A stretch of DNA of 64,000 bases from an uncultured Bacteroidia bacterium (GTDB lineage: Bacteria; Bacteroidota; Bacteroidia; Bacteroidales; UBA932): contig CACYGI010000001.1 of NCBI GenBank assembly GCA_902773925.1, forward strand, positions 1 to 64,000, read 5' to 3'. The position numbers and the translations under genes are program-made. Positions 52,959 to 62,449 of the stretch are shown here, piece after piece (position 1 is the stretch's first letter; each line of letters starts with the position of its first letter). The notes beneath the pieces were generated by a model. That model was not told the origin of the DNA. It ran no database searches and saw only the letters and a program-made list of their open reading frames with translations.

Positions 52959-53567
52959 TTAGTTGTGCTTTATGTTTTTGAAAGGTAAACCGAATTCGCG
53001 GAGGAGTGCGTAAGCCTCTTTGTCCGTAGCTGCGGTGGTAACGAAGGTGATCTCCATACCCATGACCTTGGTGATCTTGTCGATGTCGATCTCGGGGAAG
53101 ATGATCTGCTCCTTGACACCGAGGGTGTAGTTGCCGCGGCCGTCAAAGTTCTCGCTGATACCCTTGAAGTCGCGGATACGCGGCAGGGCGATGGCGATCA
53201 GACGCTCGAGGAACTCGTACATCTTGGCCGAACGGAGGGTAACCTTTGCTCCGATGGGCATGCCCTTGCGGAGTTTGAAGTTGGAGATATCCTTGCGGGA
53301 AGTGGTCTGGACAGCCTTCTGTCCGGTGATGGTGGTAAGCTCCTGCTGTGCAACCTCGACAAGCTTCTTGTCCTGGGTAGCGCTGCCTACACCTTCATTG
53401 ATGGTAATCTTGACGAGCTTGGGAACCTGCATCACGGTGGTGTAGCCGAATTCCTTGGTCAGCTTGTCGATGATTTCTTCCTTATACTTCTTCTGGAGAG
53501 AAGGAACGTATCCTATTTGCTCCATCGTGGGCCCCTTGGGAGCCTCAGCTTTCTTTTCCTTTGCCAT
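52959..53567 (-). CDS. rplE: 50S ribosomal protein L5 with N-terminal extension
   Basis: 202 residues, about 20 longer than typical: [20 protein letters not shown] precedes the conserved [12 protein letters not shown]. The core shows [33 protein letters not shown] and FPEIDIDKI. 5S rRNA-binding. The start overlaps the rplX stop (TAATG) and a GAGGAG lies 8 nt upstream within the rplX coding end, supporting the long form. Confidence 0.97.
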   Translation of the reverse strand: MAKEKKAEAPKGPTMEQIGYVPSLQKKYKEEIIDKLTKEFGYTTVMQVPKLVKITINEGVGSATQDKKLVEVAQQELTTITGQKAVQTTSRKDISNFKLRKGMPIGAKVTLRSAKMYEFLERLIAIALPRIRDFKGISENFDGRGNYTLGVKEQIIFPEIDIDKITKVMGMEITFVTTAATDKEAYALLREFGLPFKNIKHN

Positions 53568-53887
53568 TATTTAATCTCCTCTCCTGATTTTTTAGCGTAG
53601 CGTACGAGCTTGCCCTTGTCATTGAGACGACGGCCGATCTTGGTAGCGCCGCCCTTGACGGGATCGACTACCTGCAGATTGGAAATGTGCACGCCTGCTT
53701 CCTGTTTCACGATACCACCCTGAGGGTTCTTAGAGTTGGGTTTGGTATGCTTGGTGATAATATTGACACCCTCTACGACGGCACGGCTCTTTTCCGTGTC
53801 CACCGAAAGTACGCGACCGGTCTTGCCCTTGTCGTTGCCGGCGTTGACATAGACCATATCGCCCTTCTTAATGTGTAACTTTGCCAT
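53567..53887 (-). CDS. rplX: 50S ribosomal protein L24
   Basis: 106 residues. KOW motif [34 protein letters not shown] and [14 protein letters not shown]. Assembly initiator of the large subunit. TAAGGAGG, which includes the rplN stop, lies 7 nt before the ATG. Confidence 0.98.
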   Translation of the reverse strand: MAKLHIKKGDMVYVNAGNDKGKTGRVLSVDTEKSRAVVEGVNIITKHTKPNSKNPQGGIVKQEAGVHISNLQVVDPVKGGATKIGRRLNDKGKLVRYAKKSGEEIK

Positions 53888-53899
53888 ATTTCTTCCTCC

Positions 53900-54265
53900 T
53901 TAAAGTACCTCGGGGGCAAGTGAGACAATTTTCATGTAATTTTCGCGGAGCTCCCTGGCGACAGGGCCGAAGATACGGGTACCAACGACCTCGTCGGTCT
54001 TGGTCAGCAGCACGCAGGCATTGTCATCGAAACGAATGTAGGAACCATCGGGACGACGGATTTCCTTCTTCGTACGGACGACGACTGCATTGGAGACGGA
54101 ACCCTTCTTGGTGTTGCCTCCGGGAATGGCGCTCTTGACGGCGACGACAATCTTGTCGCCAACGCCTGCGTAGCGGCGGCGGGTACCGCCGAGGACGCGG
54201 ATGCAAAGGACTTCCTTAGCACCGCTGTTGTCCGCTACCATCAAACGTGATTCTTGCTGTATCAT
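53900..54265 (-). CDS. rplN: 50S ribosomal protein L14
   Basis: 121 residues. [60 protein letters not shown]. Intersubunit-bridge protein. Confidence 0.98.
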   Translation of the reverse strand: MIQQESRLMVADNSGAKEVLCIRVLGGTRRRYAGVGDKIVVAVKSAIPGGNTKKGSVSNAVVVRTKKEIRRPDGSYIRFDDNACVLLTKTDEVVGTRIFGPVARELRENYMKIVSLAPEVL

Positions 54266-54266
54266 T

Positions 54267-54521
54267 TTACTTAACTTTTTCTACGATTTCTACTAATCTC
54301 CAACGCTTGGTCTTGCTCAGTGGACGGGTTTCCATAATGCGGACGGTATCACCCTCGCTGCACTCGTTCTTGTCATCCTGAGCGACGAACTTGGTCGTCT
54401 TGTTGACGAACTTTCCGTAAATGGGGTGCTTCTCCTTGGTCTTGACTGCAACCACGATGGACTTGTCCATCTTGTTGCTGGTGACAACCCCTATTCTCTC
54501 TTTACGAAGATTTCTTTCCAT
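54267..54521 (-). CDS. rpsQ: 30S ribosomal protein S17
   Basis: 84 residues. OB-fold protein: [60 protein letters not shown]. Confidence 0.98.
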   Translation of the reverse strand: MERNLRKERIGVVTSNKMDKSIVVAVKTKEKHPIYGKFVNKTTKFVAQDDKNECSEGDTVRIMETRPLSKTKRWRLVEIVEKVK

Positions 54522-54535
54522 TATGACAATTGTTT

Positions 54536-54733
54536 TTAATTCTGTTTTTCTTTCTCCGCAAGGACCGTCATCATACGGGCGATGTCGTTCTTTGCCTTCT
54601 TGATCTTGGACGTATCCTCAAGCGGGGAGATCACATGATTCATCTTCATGCGGTTGAGATTCATCTTCTCGGTCTCGATGCGCTCGCGCAGGTCCGTGAG
54701 GGACATTCCCCTGATTTCAGCTGTTTTCATCAC
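54536..54733 (-). CDS. rpmC: 50S ribosomal protein L29
   Basis: 65 residues. [22 protein letters not shown] start (here [10 protein letters not shown]) and [15 protein letters not shown]. Sits near the peptide exit tunnel. Confidence 0.97.
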   Translation of the reverse strand: MMKTAEIRGMSLTDLRERIETEKMNLNRMKMNHVISPLEDTSKIKKAKNDIARMMTVLAEKEKQN

Positions 54734-54746
54734 TTACAGGTTTTGA

Positions 54747-55169
<423 letters not shown>

Positions 55170-55247
55170 CTCTCTATTACTTTTAAAATAATACTAAGTC
55201 GTTCATTACCAATACCTTGGCCACTTCACGGCACAAGATAAGGGATG

Positions 55248-55278
55248 CAAAGATAGTTACTTTAATCGAAATAACAAA
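55248..55278 (-). promoter_or_regulatory. Promoter of the rplP-rplQ ribosomal operon
   Basis: Minus strand TTTG, exactly 19 nt, TATCTTTG: a full match to the Bacteroidota housekeeping pattern. The leader to rplP is about 70 nt. Confidence 0.8.
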
Positions 55279-55308
55279 CTTTTTCGAGACTTTTTTCGAT
55301 ATTTTCGA

Positions 55309-55340
55309 CAAAAAAAATAGCCACCTAAAGTGACTATTTT
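55309..55340 (-). terminator. gltS terminator
   Basis: 11-bp stem with one mismatch (AAAATAGTCAC / GTGGCTATTTT), 5-nt loop, then a T-run on the minus strand. It insulates the ribosomal promoter. Confidence 0.8.
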
Positions 55341-55394
55341 CAAATGGTTGCCGAGTTCAATCGAACCGCATTTTCTGCACTTTTCGACAAAACG

Positions 55395-56768
55395 CTAAGC
55401 CTTTTTCGAAGCCTTCAGCTCGGATGAAGGTATCCACCACCCGAGCAGCTTGGCCAGCAGCAGGATAAGCAGCGACAGGACAAGGTATCCGACGCACAGC
55501 CAGAGCAGCCAGCCGCCCTTGTATGCCACGGGCACGGACCAGATGAGCAGGATCTCTATCGGAGCGCAGGGCAGGAATGCCATCGCGTAGTTGTCCAGGG
55601 CGTGGCTCTCGTTCTTCGGATCCACGATACGCAGCAGCGCGATGCCGATGGCCATCGTACCGGTCCACCAGCCCCAGGCGAAGATAGCCTTCTCGAACCA
55701 GTCCTGACGGTAAAGCTTGCGTGCAAAATAGAAGCACATAAATACCGTCACGAGGATACCGATGACCAAAAGCACTACCAGCGGGAGCCAGTTGTCAGTC
55801 ACGACCTTGAGATTGATCGCACCCACGCCGCAGGTCACCAGCAGGTCGGTCGAGGTACCGCTGATACTGCTGATGGTACGCTGCTCCACGAAACGGCTCG
55901 CCTTGGTGGCGTCCAGAAGCACCTTGAATATCATTCCGACCACGTATGCGGTGAGGAACACCGGAACGCCACTGACTTTCAGCGTGCCCTTGAGCAGCAC
56001 GTCGCTCAGCAGGTAACCGCAGTACGCCGCGAAAATGACGATGCCAAGGTGCATTGCATAATGGTCGATGGAAATCGAAGAGACCGTCGCCTGGCCAAGC
56101 CCGTCACGCTTCTCCTCGGGGATGAGGCCGCTGCGCAATTCGTTGGGAAGCTCCGCGAAATCGGTGACATAGTTGGTCTGGTGCCCGCGGGTGGCTATCT
56201 TGATGATCATCACGCCGAAAATCACGCCCAGCACTACGCCTACGGTAGCCGTGGTCATACCAAGGCTGCGGGCCGCCTCCTCGGGGAAACCGGAACCGAA
56301 CTCGGTCGCCATTGCCGCAGCAGTGCCGTGACCGCCGTAGAATCCGACAGGGCACATTATGCCGAAGGGCTCTGCCACTCCGAAGAGCGGCGTGAGCACC
56401 AGGATACCGATAAGGCCGATGGCCGCCCACTGGAAGAACATTCCGAACTGGGAATAGGCCCACATCGGGCCGAGCTTCGAGCCTATCTCCTTCATCTTCA
56501 GGGTAGGAGATGCGAGAGGCAGGGCTGCGAAGACAACTGCGATCAGGATCGCGGAGTAAGTGCCCAGATTGTTGGAGAGCGGTAGCCAGCCCAAGCCGTT
56601 GGGGCCGAATGCCAGCGCCAGCACGCCCGCTATCAGGGACGGTGGTATGAAAAGAGATTGAATTGCCTTGATTTTTGCCCTGCAGAGCTTACCGATAAGC
56701 AGCAGGCCGAAGATTATGCCGGCATCGCAGAACAACTGCCACGGCGTGAAAGTTGTAAGATTTAACAT
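55395..56768 (-). CDS. Sodium/glutamate symporter, GltS (ESS) family
   Basis: 457 residues, about 11-12 membrane segments. GltS-type re-entrant loop motif FYGGHGTAAAM in the first half; related GVGAINL and SISGTSTDLLVTCGVGAI in the second. The cytoplasmic loop between halves is long (HQTNYVTDFAELPNELRSGL). Imports glutamate with Na+. Monocistronic, with its own terminator. Confidence 0.85.
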   Translation of the reverse strand: MLNLTTFTPWQLFCDAGIIFGLLLIGKLCRAKIKAIQSLFIPPSLIAGVLALAFGPNGLGWLPLSNNLGTYSAILIAVVFAALPLASPTLKMKEIGSKLGPMWAYSQFGMFFQWAAIGLIGILVLTPLFGVAEPFGIMCPVGFYGGHGTAAAMATEFGSGFPEEAARSLGMTTATVGVVLGVIFGVMIIKIATRGHQTNYVTDFAELPNELRSGLIPEEKRDGLGQATVSSISIDHYAMHLGIVIFAAYCGYLLSDVLLKGTLKVSGVPVFLTAYVVGMIFKVLLDATKASRFVEQRTISSISGTSTDLLVTCGVGAINLKVVTDNWLPLVVLLVIGILVTVFMCFYFARKLYRQDWFEKAIFAWGWWTGTMAIGIALLRIVDPKNESHALDNYAMAFLPCAPIEILLIWSVPVAYKGGWLLWLCVGYLVLSLLILLLAKLLGWWIPSSELKASKKA

Positions 56769-56826
56769 ATCGTGAGATAATTTTACTTTCGTTAAAAACC
56801 TCGCTAAGTTAACTAATTTTTCTTAT

Positions 56827-56834
56827 TACCTTTG
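56827..56834 (+). promoter_or_regulatory. Putative -7 element of the DUF4294 gene
   Basis: TACCTTTG, leader about 8 nt. Confidence 0.5.
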
Positions 56835-56848
56835 CCGGCGGAGTTAAA

Positions 56849-57550
56849 ATGATGAAAAAAAGCCGCCTCTGCATATTCTTGTGCCTGCTTGCAGCGCTTA
56901 TCGCAGTCCCCTGCCACGGGCAGCGGACCAAGAACGAGCCTGCCATATTGCCATACGTGATTCATCAGGGCGACACCATTTTCCTGGACAACATCCGGCC
57001 TGCGGTAGTGCGGCCCGACAAGAAGACCAGCCGGCGCGAATGGCGCAAATACTATATGCGCGTGCACAATTTCAGCAAGGCATACCCGTACGCCCTGTGC
57101 ATCGCAAAGACCATCCGTGAAACCGACAGCCTGTTCATCGCCGACAATTACACACGCCGTCAGCAGGACCGCTATCTGGCAAGCCTCAAGAACGAGCTGC
57201 TCCGCGAATTCGAACCCATCTTCCGCGGCCTGACGCTGCAGCAGGGACTGATGATGATCCGGCTGATAGACCGGGAAGTCGGCCAGACTCCCTACTACAT
57301 CCTCAAACGATATCTGGACGGCCCCACCGCAGCCTTCTGGCAGGGCGTGGCAAGGCTGTACAAAGGCAATCTGAAGCAGCCTTACGACCGTTTCGGCGAA
57401 GACCGCGACCTCGAAGAGCTGGTCACGGTATGGAATGCCGGCTTGTTCGACCGGCTCTACTTTACGATTTTCGGCAAGCCGAGGCCGAAACTTTATTTCC
57501 CTGAGAAATTCAAGCCCGACTGGGATTTCGCCCAGTCTCCGAGCAAATAG
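56849..57550 (+). CDS. DUF4294 secreted protein
   Basis: 233 residues with a Sec signal (cleavage near CHGQ). DUF4294 body: YVIHQGDTIFLDNIRPAVV, NFSKAYPYALCIAK, FEPIFRGLTLQQGLMMIRLI, QTPYYILKRYLDGP. Function unknown; widely conserved in Bacteroidota. Its 3' end overlaps the convergent lpxH gene by 58 nt. Confidence 0.88.
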   Translation: MMKKSRLCIFLCLLAALIAVPCHGQRTKNEPAILPYVIHQGDTIFLDNIRPAVVRPDKKTSRREWRKYYMRVHNFSKAYPYALCIAKTIRETDSLFIADNYTRRQQDRYLASLKNELLREFEPIFRGLTLQQGLMMIRLIDREVGQTPYYILKRYLDGPTAAFWQGVARLYKGNLKQPYDRFGEDRDLEELVTVWNAGLFDRLYFTIFGKPRPKLYFPEKFKPDWDFAQSPSK

Positions 57551-58206
57551 ACGGGCGTACCGTCATCCAGCAACACCTTTCCCTCCCTGTGATCGTGGCC
57601 GAAAATGAACGCGTCCACCTTATGGTCGCACGCATATTCGCGTGCGAAGCCGATAATAGGCGACTGCCCTTCCCACTGGCAGGACTGGTGGTGGCGGCGG
57701 CTCGATGAAGACCATCGCCGCGCAAATCCGTACACCAGGCGCGGGTGAAGCGAACGCAGCAGGGCAATCAGCACACGAGAACGGAACATCCGGTAGATCA
57801 GCCGCTCCCTAAAGCTGCGCCTGCCCACCCCGTCACCGTGGCCGATGCAGACCTTAAACGCGCCGATCTGCTCGACGGCATAACGCGCCTGCACCACGCG
57901 CATTCGAAGCTCGCCCTCCAGATAGCCCTTGAGCCACCAGTCGTGATTGCCGGGATAGAAAACCAGCTTCACGCCACGGTCGGAGAGGGCTGCAAGAGCG
58001 CCGAGCACGCGCACGAAGCCGCGCGGAGCCACATCCCGGTATTCGGCCCAGAAGTCAAACAGGTCGCCCAGAATATACAGTGCCTCTGCGTCTTCGGGCA
58101 GCTCACGCAGGTAGTCCACGAACAGGCGCTCACGCAGGGCCGCGTCAGGTCCGGCCCCAAGATGCACGTCTGCAACGAAATAATATCCACCTGCGGCCTT
58201 TTCCAT
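57493..58206 (-). CDS. LpxH-like UDP-2,3-diacylglucosamine diphosphatase
   Basis: 237 residues. Calcineurin-like phosphoesterase motifs: ADVHLG, GDLFDFW, GNHDWW, IGHGDG, FGHDHR. LpxH makes lipid X in lipid A synthesis; activity inferred from family and length. Follows uppP by 1 nt, so two envelope-lipid phosphatases are co-transcribed. Confidence 0.88.
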   Translation of the reverse strand: MEKAAGGYYFVADVHLGAGPDAALRERLFVDYLRELPEDAEALYILGDLFDFWAEYRDVAPRGFVRVLGALAALSDRGVKLVFYPGNHDWWLKGYLEGELRMRVVQARYAVEQIGAFKVCIGHGDGVGRRSFRERLIYRMFRSRVLIALLRSLHPRLVYGFARRWSSSSRRHHQSCQWEGQSPIIGFAREYACDHKVDAFIFGHDHREGKVLLDDGTPVYLLGDWAKSQSGLNFSGK

Positions 58207-58207
58207 A

Positions 58208-59002
58208 CTAAAAGAGCAGGCTGATCAGACAGGCCAGACCGACTATGCTGCAGTAGAGGGCGAACCACCCCAACTTGGCGCGACGGACGAGGGCAACCAT
58301 CACCTTGCAGGCGAAAATGCCGGAAACGAAAGCCGACAGGAAACCGAGGATGAGCGGCAGGGCGCCGATGCCGGAGCTGACGGCCATTTCACCGCCCACA
58401 AGATCCAGGAAGGCCTCGCCGAGGATCGGCACGAGCACCATCAGAAATGAGAACTGAGCCACCTCGGAGCGCTTGGTACCGCACATCAGGCCGGTAGCGA
58501 TGGTGCTGCCCGAACGGGAAAGGCCTGGAAGGACGGCTACGGCCTGGGCAAGACCCATCCACGCGGCGGTCTTGAAATTCATCTCCCCCTCCTTCTGCCT
58601 GCGTGCGGCAAGACGCTCGCTGAGCATCAGCAGGCCGGCGGTCACGATCAGGCAGACGCCTACCACGGCAAGGCCGCTTCCGAAGACGGCCTCAACCTTA
58701 TCTTTGAGGAGGAGCCCGACGATGAGCACCGGGATCATCGATACGCAGATCATCGCGATATAGCGGGTACCATCGTTCCAGCGGAACCGGAACAGATCCT
58801 GCAGCAATTTGAGAATCTCGCGGCGGAAGACTACGATCGTCGCAAGCACCGTTGCCGCGTGCACCAGAATCTCGAAGGTAAGGTCTCCGGTCTCGATGCC
58901 GAAGAGATGTTTGGCAATGGTCAGGTGGCCGCTGCTGCTGACCGGCAGGAACTCTGTAAGTCCCTGTACCAGACCGAGGATAATGGCCTCAAACCAGCTC
59001 AT
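58208..59002 (-). CDS. uppP: Undecaprenyl-diphosphatase UppP (BacA)
   Basis: 264 residues, eight membrane segments. Catalytic motifs LVQGLTEFLPVSSSGHLTI and LPGLSRSGSTIATGL. Recycles the undecaprenyl carrier for peptidoglycan and O-antigen synthesis. In the ftsX - DUF3098 - uppP order usual for Bacteroidota. Confidence 0.97.
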   Translation of the reverse strand: MSWFEAIILGLVQGLTEFLPVSSSGHLTIAKHLFGIETGDLTFEILVHAATVLATIVVFRREILKLLQDLFRFRWNDGTRYIAMICVSMIPVLIVGLLLKDKVEAVFGSGLAVVGVCLIVTAGLLMLSERLAARRQKEGEMNFKTAAWMGLAQAVAVLPGLSRSGSTIATGLMCGTKRSEVAQFSFLMVLVPILGEAFLDLVGGEMAVSSGIGALPLILGFLSAFVSGIFACKVMVALVRRAKLGWFALYCSIVGLACLISLLF

Positions 59003-59005
59003 TCG

Positions 59006-59239
59006 CTATTCCTCCTCTTCCTTGCGCGGAGTGCGCATGATGGAAACTATGATAATCACTATTCCAAGCACTACCAGAACGGGCGAAGCAACGATCCGAC
59101 GGAAATCAAACATCGCCTCGTTGAAGACATCGGGATCGGTCTGCGCAGGTCCTATCATAAGGATATATCCAGCCACCATTACCAGAAGGCCGATGAGGAT
59201 AAAACGGACGTTCTTCGGAGGAAGTGAAAAATTGCTCAT
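59006..59239 (-). CDS. DUF3098 membrane protein
   Basis: 77 residues from MSNFSLPPKNVRFILIG. Two membrane helices (~13-30, ~52-69). Its gene stands between ftsX (10-nt gap) and uppP (3 nt), as in other Bacteroidota; function unknown. Confidence 0.88.
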   Translation of the reverse strand: MSNFSLPPKNVRFILIGLLVMVAGYILMIGPAQTDPDVFNEAMFDFRRIVASPVLVVLGIVIIIVSIMRTPRKEEEE

Positions 59240-59249
59240 ATCTGCTTGT

Positions 59250-60128
59250 TTAATAATAAAATTCATCTTTGTCGGCGTGGATGATGCGCGTCACCACCCT
59301 GAAAGCCGAAATATAGCATACCAGCATACCCGTGGGGATGAGCAGCGCAAGCACCGGAACCAGCCTTTCGATCGAAAGCATCGCATAGACCAGCGGATGG
59401 CCGTTCTTGATATACATAATGCCGGCCAGGAGCACAAGTGCCGCCACAAATCCCGAAACGGCGCCCTGCAGCATCGCCTGACGCATAAAAGGACGGCGTA
59501 TGAACGAATCCCGCGCCCCGACCTGCCGCATCGTCAGGATGGTGAAGCGGCGCGCGTGAAGGTTGAGCCGGACGGTATTGGTAATCAGTGCGGAAGAAAT
59601 AATCAGAAGCACCACCACGACCGCCGAGAGTACTATCGATACGCGCGTCAGGTTGGCATTGAGAGCCTCCACCAGCGACTCCTGGTAGGAGACCTCACCC
59701 ACGATCGGATCCTTCTCCAGCTCGGCGCGCAGGGCAGAGAGCGACTCGCTGCTGACCGCATCCGACGCGAGATGGATATCAGCCGAAAGCGGCACCGGGG
59801 TAGTCTCGAAGACCGAAAGAAAATCCTCTCCAAGCAGCTGCTTGAGTTCGTTTTCACCCTCCTCGCGGGAAACGAACCGGGCATCCTTGACATCCTCGCG
59901 CGAGGCCAGACGCTCCGTATAGGCGCGGGCCGCATCTTCCTCAACTTCTGCGCGGAAGATAACCGAGACCGTCATATTCTCCTTGAAATACGAGGCAACC
60001 CCGCCTGCAGCGGCCCAGAACAGGGCAATGGCGCCCGCAAGAGTCAGTACGAGCGCGATGCTGACGACCGATGCGACATACGAACGGACCAGCCTTCTGC
60101 GGATAATATTCTTCTCTTTTTTAGACAT
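59250..60128 (-). CDS. ftsX: Cell division ABC-type permease FtsX
   Basis: 292 residues from MSKKEKNIIRRRLVRSY; the six-codon longer version would start before the predicted transcript start. One N-terminal membrane helix, a periplasmic extracellular loop domain (~60-165), then three membrane helices with RRFTILTMRQVGARDSFIRR. With FtsE it controls septal peptidoglycan hydrolases, often through EnvC; an EnvC-like gene lies at 18726. Confidence 0.93.
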   Translation of the reverse strand: MSKKEKNIIRRRLVRSYVASVVSIALVLTLAGAIALFWAAAGGVASYFKENMTVSVIFRAEVEEDAARAYTERLASREDVKDARFVSREEGENELKQLLGEDFLSVFETTPVPLSADIHLASDAVSSESLSALRAELEKDPIVGEVSYQESLVEALNANLTRVSIVLSAVVVVLLIISSALITNTVRLNLHARRFTILTMRQVGARDSFIRRPFMRQAMLQGAVSGFVAALVLLAGIMYIKNGHPLVYAMLSIERLVPVLALLIPTGMLVCYISAFRVVTRIIHADKDEFYY

Positions 60129-60143
60129 ACCGGTTAACGAGGC

Positions 60144-60151
60144 CAAAGGTA
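60144..60151 (-). promoter_or_regulatory. Putative -7 element of the ftsX operon
   Basis: Minus-strand TACCTTTG, leader about 10 nt. Confidence 0.5.
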
Positions 60152-60164
60152 ATCAAATTTTTAT

Positions 60165-60172
60165 TATCTTTG
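60165..60172 (+). promoter_or_regulatory. Putative -7 element of the GT5 gene
   Basis: TATCTTTG, leader about 21 nt. Confidence 0.5.
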
Positions 60173-60199
60173 TAGGAACTTATCGGTACTATTGCTCTT

Positions 60200-61033
60200 A
60201 TGGAACAGCTTAAGCGAATATTATTTGTCAGTTCGGAAATCACTCCGTATCTGCCCGCAAGCACGATATCGACTATCGGCCGATATCTGCCCCAGGGTAT
60301 CCAGGAGTGCGGACGCGAGATCCGCGCATTTATGCCCCGCTACGGGTGCATCAACGAGCGTCGCAACCAGCTTCACGAAGTCATCCGCCTCTCCGGTATG
60401 AATATAGTCCTGGGCGAGGTCGATCTCCCGCTGGTGATCAAGGTGGCGTCGGTCGCCAATGCGCGAATGCAGGTCTATTTCATTGACAATGAGGATTTCT
60501 TCCAGCGCCGGGCGACTTTTGCCGACGCTGAGGGCAATTATTTCGCCGACAACGGCGAACGCTCGCTGTTTTTCGTGCGCGGCATCCTCGAGACCGTCAA
60601 GAAGCTGCGCTGGAAGCCGGACCTGATCCATTGCATCGGCTGGATGTCCCATCCCCTGCCCCTCTTCCTCAAGAAGCTGTACCATACCGATCCGCTGTTC
60701 GATGACACCAAGGTCGTCGTCTCCCTCTACAACGACCACCTCGCGATGGAGTTCAGTCCCGACCTGAAGGACAAGATCATCAGCAGCAACATAAGAAGGA
60801 AAGATGTAACCTGCCTTGAAACTGCCAATGGCATCAATCTTGCCAAGATGGCGATTCAGTATGCCGACGGCATCATCGAAGGCGAACAGGCGCTTGATCC
60901 CGCACTCGCAGAAGCGGTCGCGGGCCGCAACGTCCCCGTCCTTCCGTTTATGCCCGCAGCAGACGGAGATACATCTTACTTCAACCGCTACAATGAATTT
61001 TACGACAAGATTCTCGCGACAAATGCACGTTAG
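60200..61033 (+). CDS. Short glycogen/starch synthase-like protein (GT5 N-domain only)
   Basis: 277 residues against ~470-480 for a full glycogen synthase. Matches the GT5 N-terminal Rossmann domain: KRILFVSSEITPYLP, FMPRYGCINERR, VYFIDNEDFFQRR, DNGERSLFFVRG and DLIHCIGWMSHPLPL. The C-terminal domain with the second nucleotide-sugar half is absent and the following frame is a different gene. Short forms of this kind occur across Bacteroidales, so this is not a local truncation. It may be non-catalytic. Overlaps the next gene by 11 nt. Confidence 0.85.
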   Translation: MEQLKRILFVSSEITPYLPASTISTIGRYLPQGIQECGREIRAFMPRYGCINERRNQLHEVIRLSGMNIVLGEVDLPLVIKVASVANARMQVYFIDNEDFFQRRATFADAEGNYFADNGERSLFFVRGILETVKKLRWKPDLIHCIGWMSHPLPLFLKKLYHTDPLFDDTKVVVSLYNDHLAMEFSPDLKDKIISSNIRRKDVTCLETANGINLAKMAIQYADGIIEGEQALDPALAEAVAGRNVPVLPFMPAADGDTSYFNRYNEFYDKILATNAR

Positions 61034-62438
61034 ACATTATATTGCAGCCACCATCATCGCCGCACTTGGACTGCTTGCAGGCGGCTGCGTTTATACGGAT
61101 TATTCGCTTGGCGGACAGTACGTCCCGGACGAAGAGGACATCCTTATACGTACAGTGGATATTGACATTCCGGTAGGTCTCAAGCTGGCCGACAGCCTCC
61201 AGACCTCGTCGTCATACTCGGCCGTCGTAGGCTCGATGTACACCGAAGAGTTCGGAGGCGTACATATCGGCACGGCGCTTACCATTACTCCGCTCTACGA
61301 CTCCATCCGCTGGGGCGTCAACCCCGTGTTCAAGTCGATGTATGTCTCGCTGGCTCCTTCATCCACTTTCACGATGCAAGACGACCAGAAGCACATTCCG
61401 CAGAACTTCTACGTCTATCAGCTCAACCGCCAGCTGGACAGCACCGATATGTACTGCAACTCCATCCGTCCCGGGGACTACGGCAGCCAGCAGGTCAATT
61501 CAGGCACCTGCCTGTTTATGGGTGATACGACCGTCCTTCGCTTTACCGAAGCATTCGGCAGCCAGCTCTTCGAGATAGATACTACGGCCCTCGACAGCAC
61601 TGCGCTCTTCCTCGAGAAGTTCCACGGCATCTATATCGCCTGCGACAGGCAGGATGAAGGCTGTGTCGGAGGCCGCATCAATCATTTCGACTTGAGCGGC
61701 AGCTACGCCACGATGCAATTCACTTCGACCAACGATGCCGGCATCCGCCGCGATACTACGGTGTATTTCTCGCTCGGAGCGAGCAAAAGCTTGCTCTCGA
61801 TCGAAGCCGGAAGGAAGGATGACGAATGCGACGATGCGACGGATGTCCTGCTCTATCAGGGATACAACGGCGTCAAGCCTTACATCAACGGCACCAGGCT
61901 GCGGCAGGCTCTTGATCTCTGGCTGCAGCGCGACGGGCTCAACCACGAAAACGTGCTCGTCACCCACGCAACGATGGAATTCCCGTTCGAATACACGGGC
62001 GATCCGGACCAGCTGAGCTATTATCCCACGAGCCTCTATCCGCACCTGCGCGCATCCGGATCGGGATATACCGTCTATACCCCGATATCCGAGATCTACA
62101 ACAGCTCCTACGACAACGGCAGCATCAATCGCAGCCTGAGCCTCTACCGGCCGGACGTAGCTCTCTACCTGCAGAACCTCATCCGCAAGAAAGTGGACGA
62201 AGTGCCCGCCGACTACGATATCTATATGATGTCCACGACCTCATACACCACTACGACATCGTCCGCTTCGTCGAGCTACTATTCGTACTACTACTATTAT
62301 TACTACGGATACGACCCGACCGAGACCAGTACCACTTATTATTACGCGGATACTAAAAATTACGCCCAGGGCCGTCTGAACGGCACCCGGGCGCTGCGTC
62401 ATCCCAAGCTTCACATCACCTACACGGTGCTGCGATAG
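61023..62438 (+). CDS. DUF4270 lipoprotein
   Basis: 471 residues from MHVRHYIAATII. Lipobox LAGGC. Begins CVYTDYSLGGQYVPDEED, typical of DUF4270, then beta-rich sequence with repeated ITPLYDSIRWGV-type strands. Near the C-terminus lies a Ser/Tyr-rich low-complexity run (~62265-62350). Function unknown; the link to the short GT5 protein is conserved in Bacteroidales as far as I recall. The start lies inside the GT5 gene end, so they are coupled. Confidence 0.82.
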   Translation: MHVRHYIAATIIAALGLLAGGCVYTDYSLGGQYVPDEEDILIRTVDIDIPVGLKLADSLQTSSSYSAVVGSMYTEEFGGVHIGTALTITPLYDSIRWGVNPVFKSMYVSLAPSSTFTMQDDQKHIPQNFYVYQLNRQLDSTDMYCNSIRPGDYGSQQVNSGTCLFMGDTTVLRFTEAFGSQLFEIDTTALDSTALFLEKFHGIYIACDRQDEGCVGGRINHFDLSGSYATMQFTSTNDAGIRRDTTVYFSLGASKSLLSIEAGRKDDECDDATDVLLYQGYNGVKPYINGTRLRQALDLWLQRDGLNHENVLVTHATMEFPFEYTGDPDQLSYYPTSLYPHLRASGSGYTVYTPISEIYNSSYDNGSINRSLSLYRPDVALYLQNLIRKKVDEVPADYDIYMMSTTSYTTTTSSASSSYYSYYYYYYYGYDPTETSTTYYYADTKNYAQGRLNGTRALRHPKLHITYTVLR

Positions 62439-62449
62439 CCGGAAGGGGT

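Noticed and set aside
55341..55376. A tRNA-like sequence (GGTTCGATTGAACTC... ACCA on the minus strand)
   Set aside because: The T-loop is out of register with the CCA end by two bases and the T-stem does not pair. No anticodon or D arm is present.
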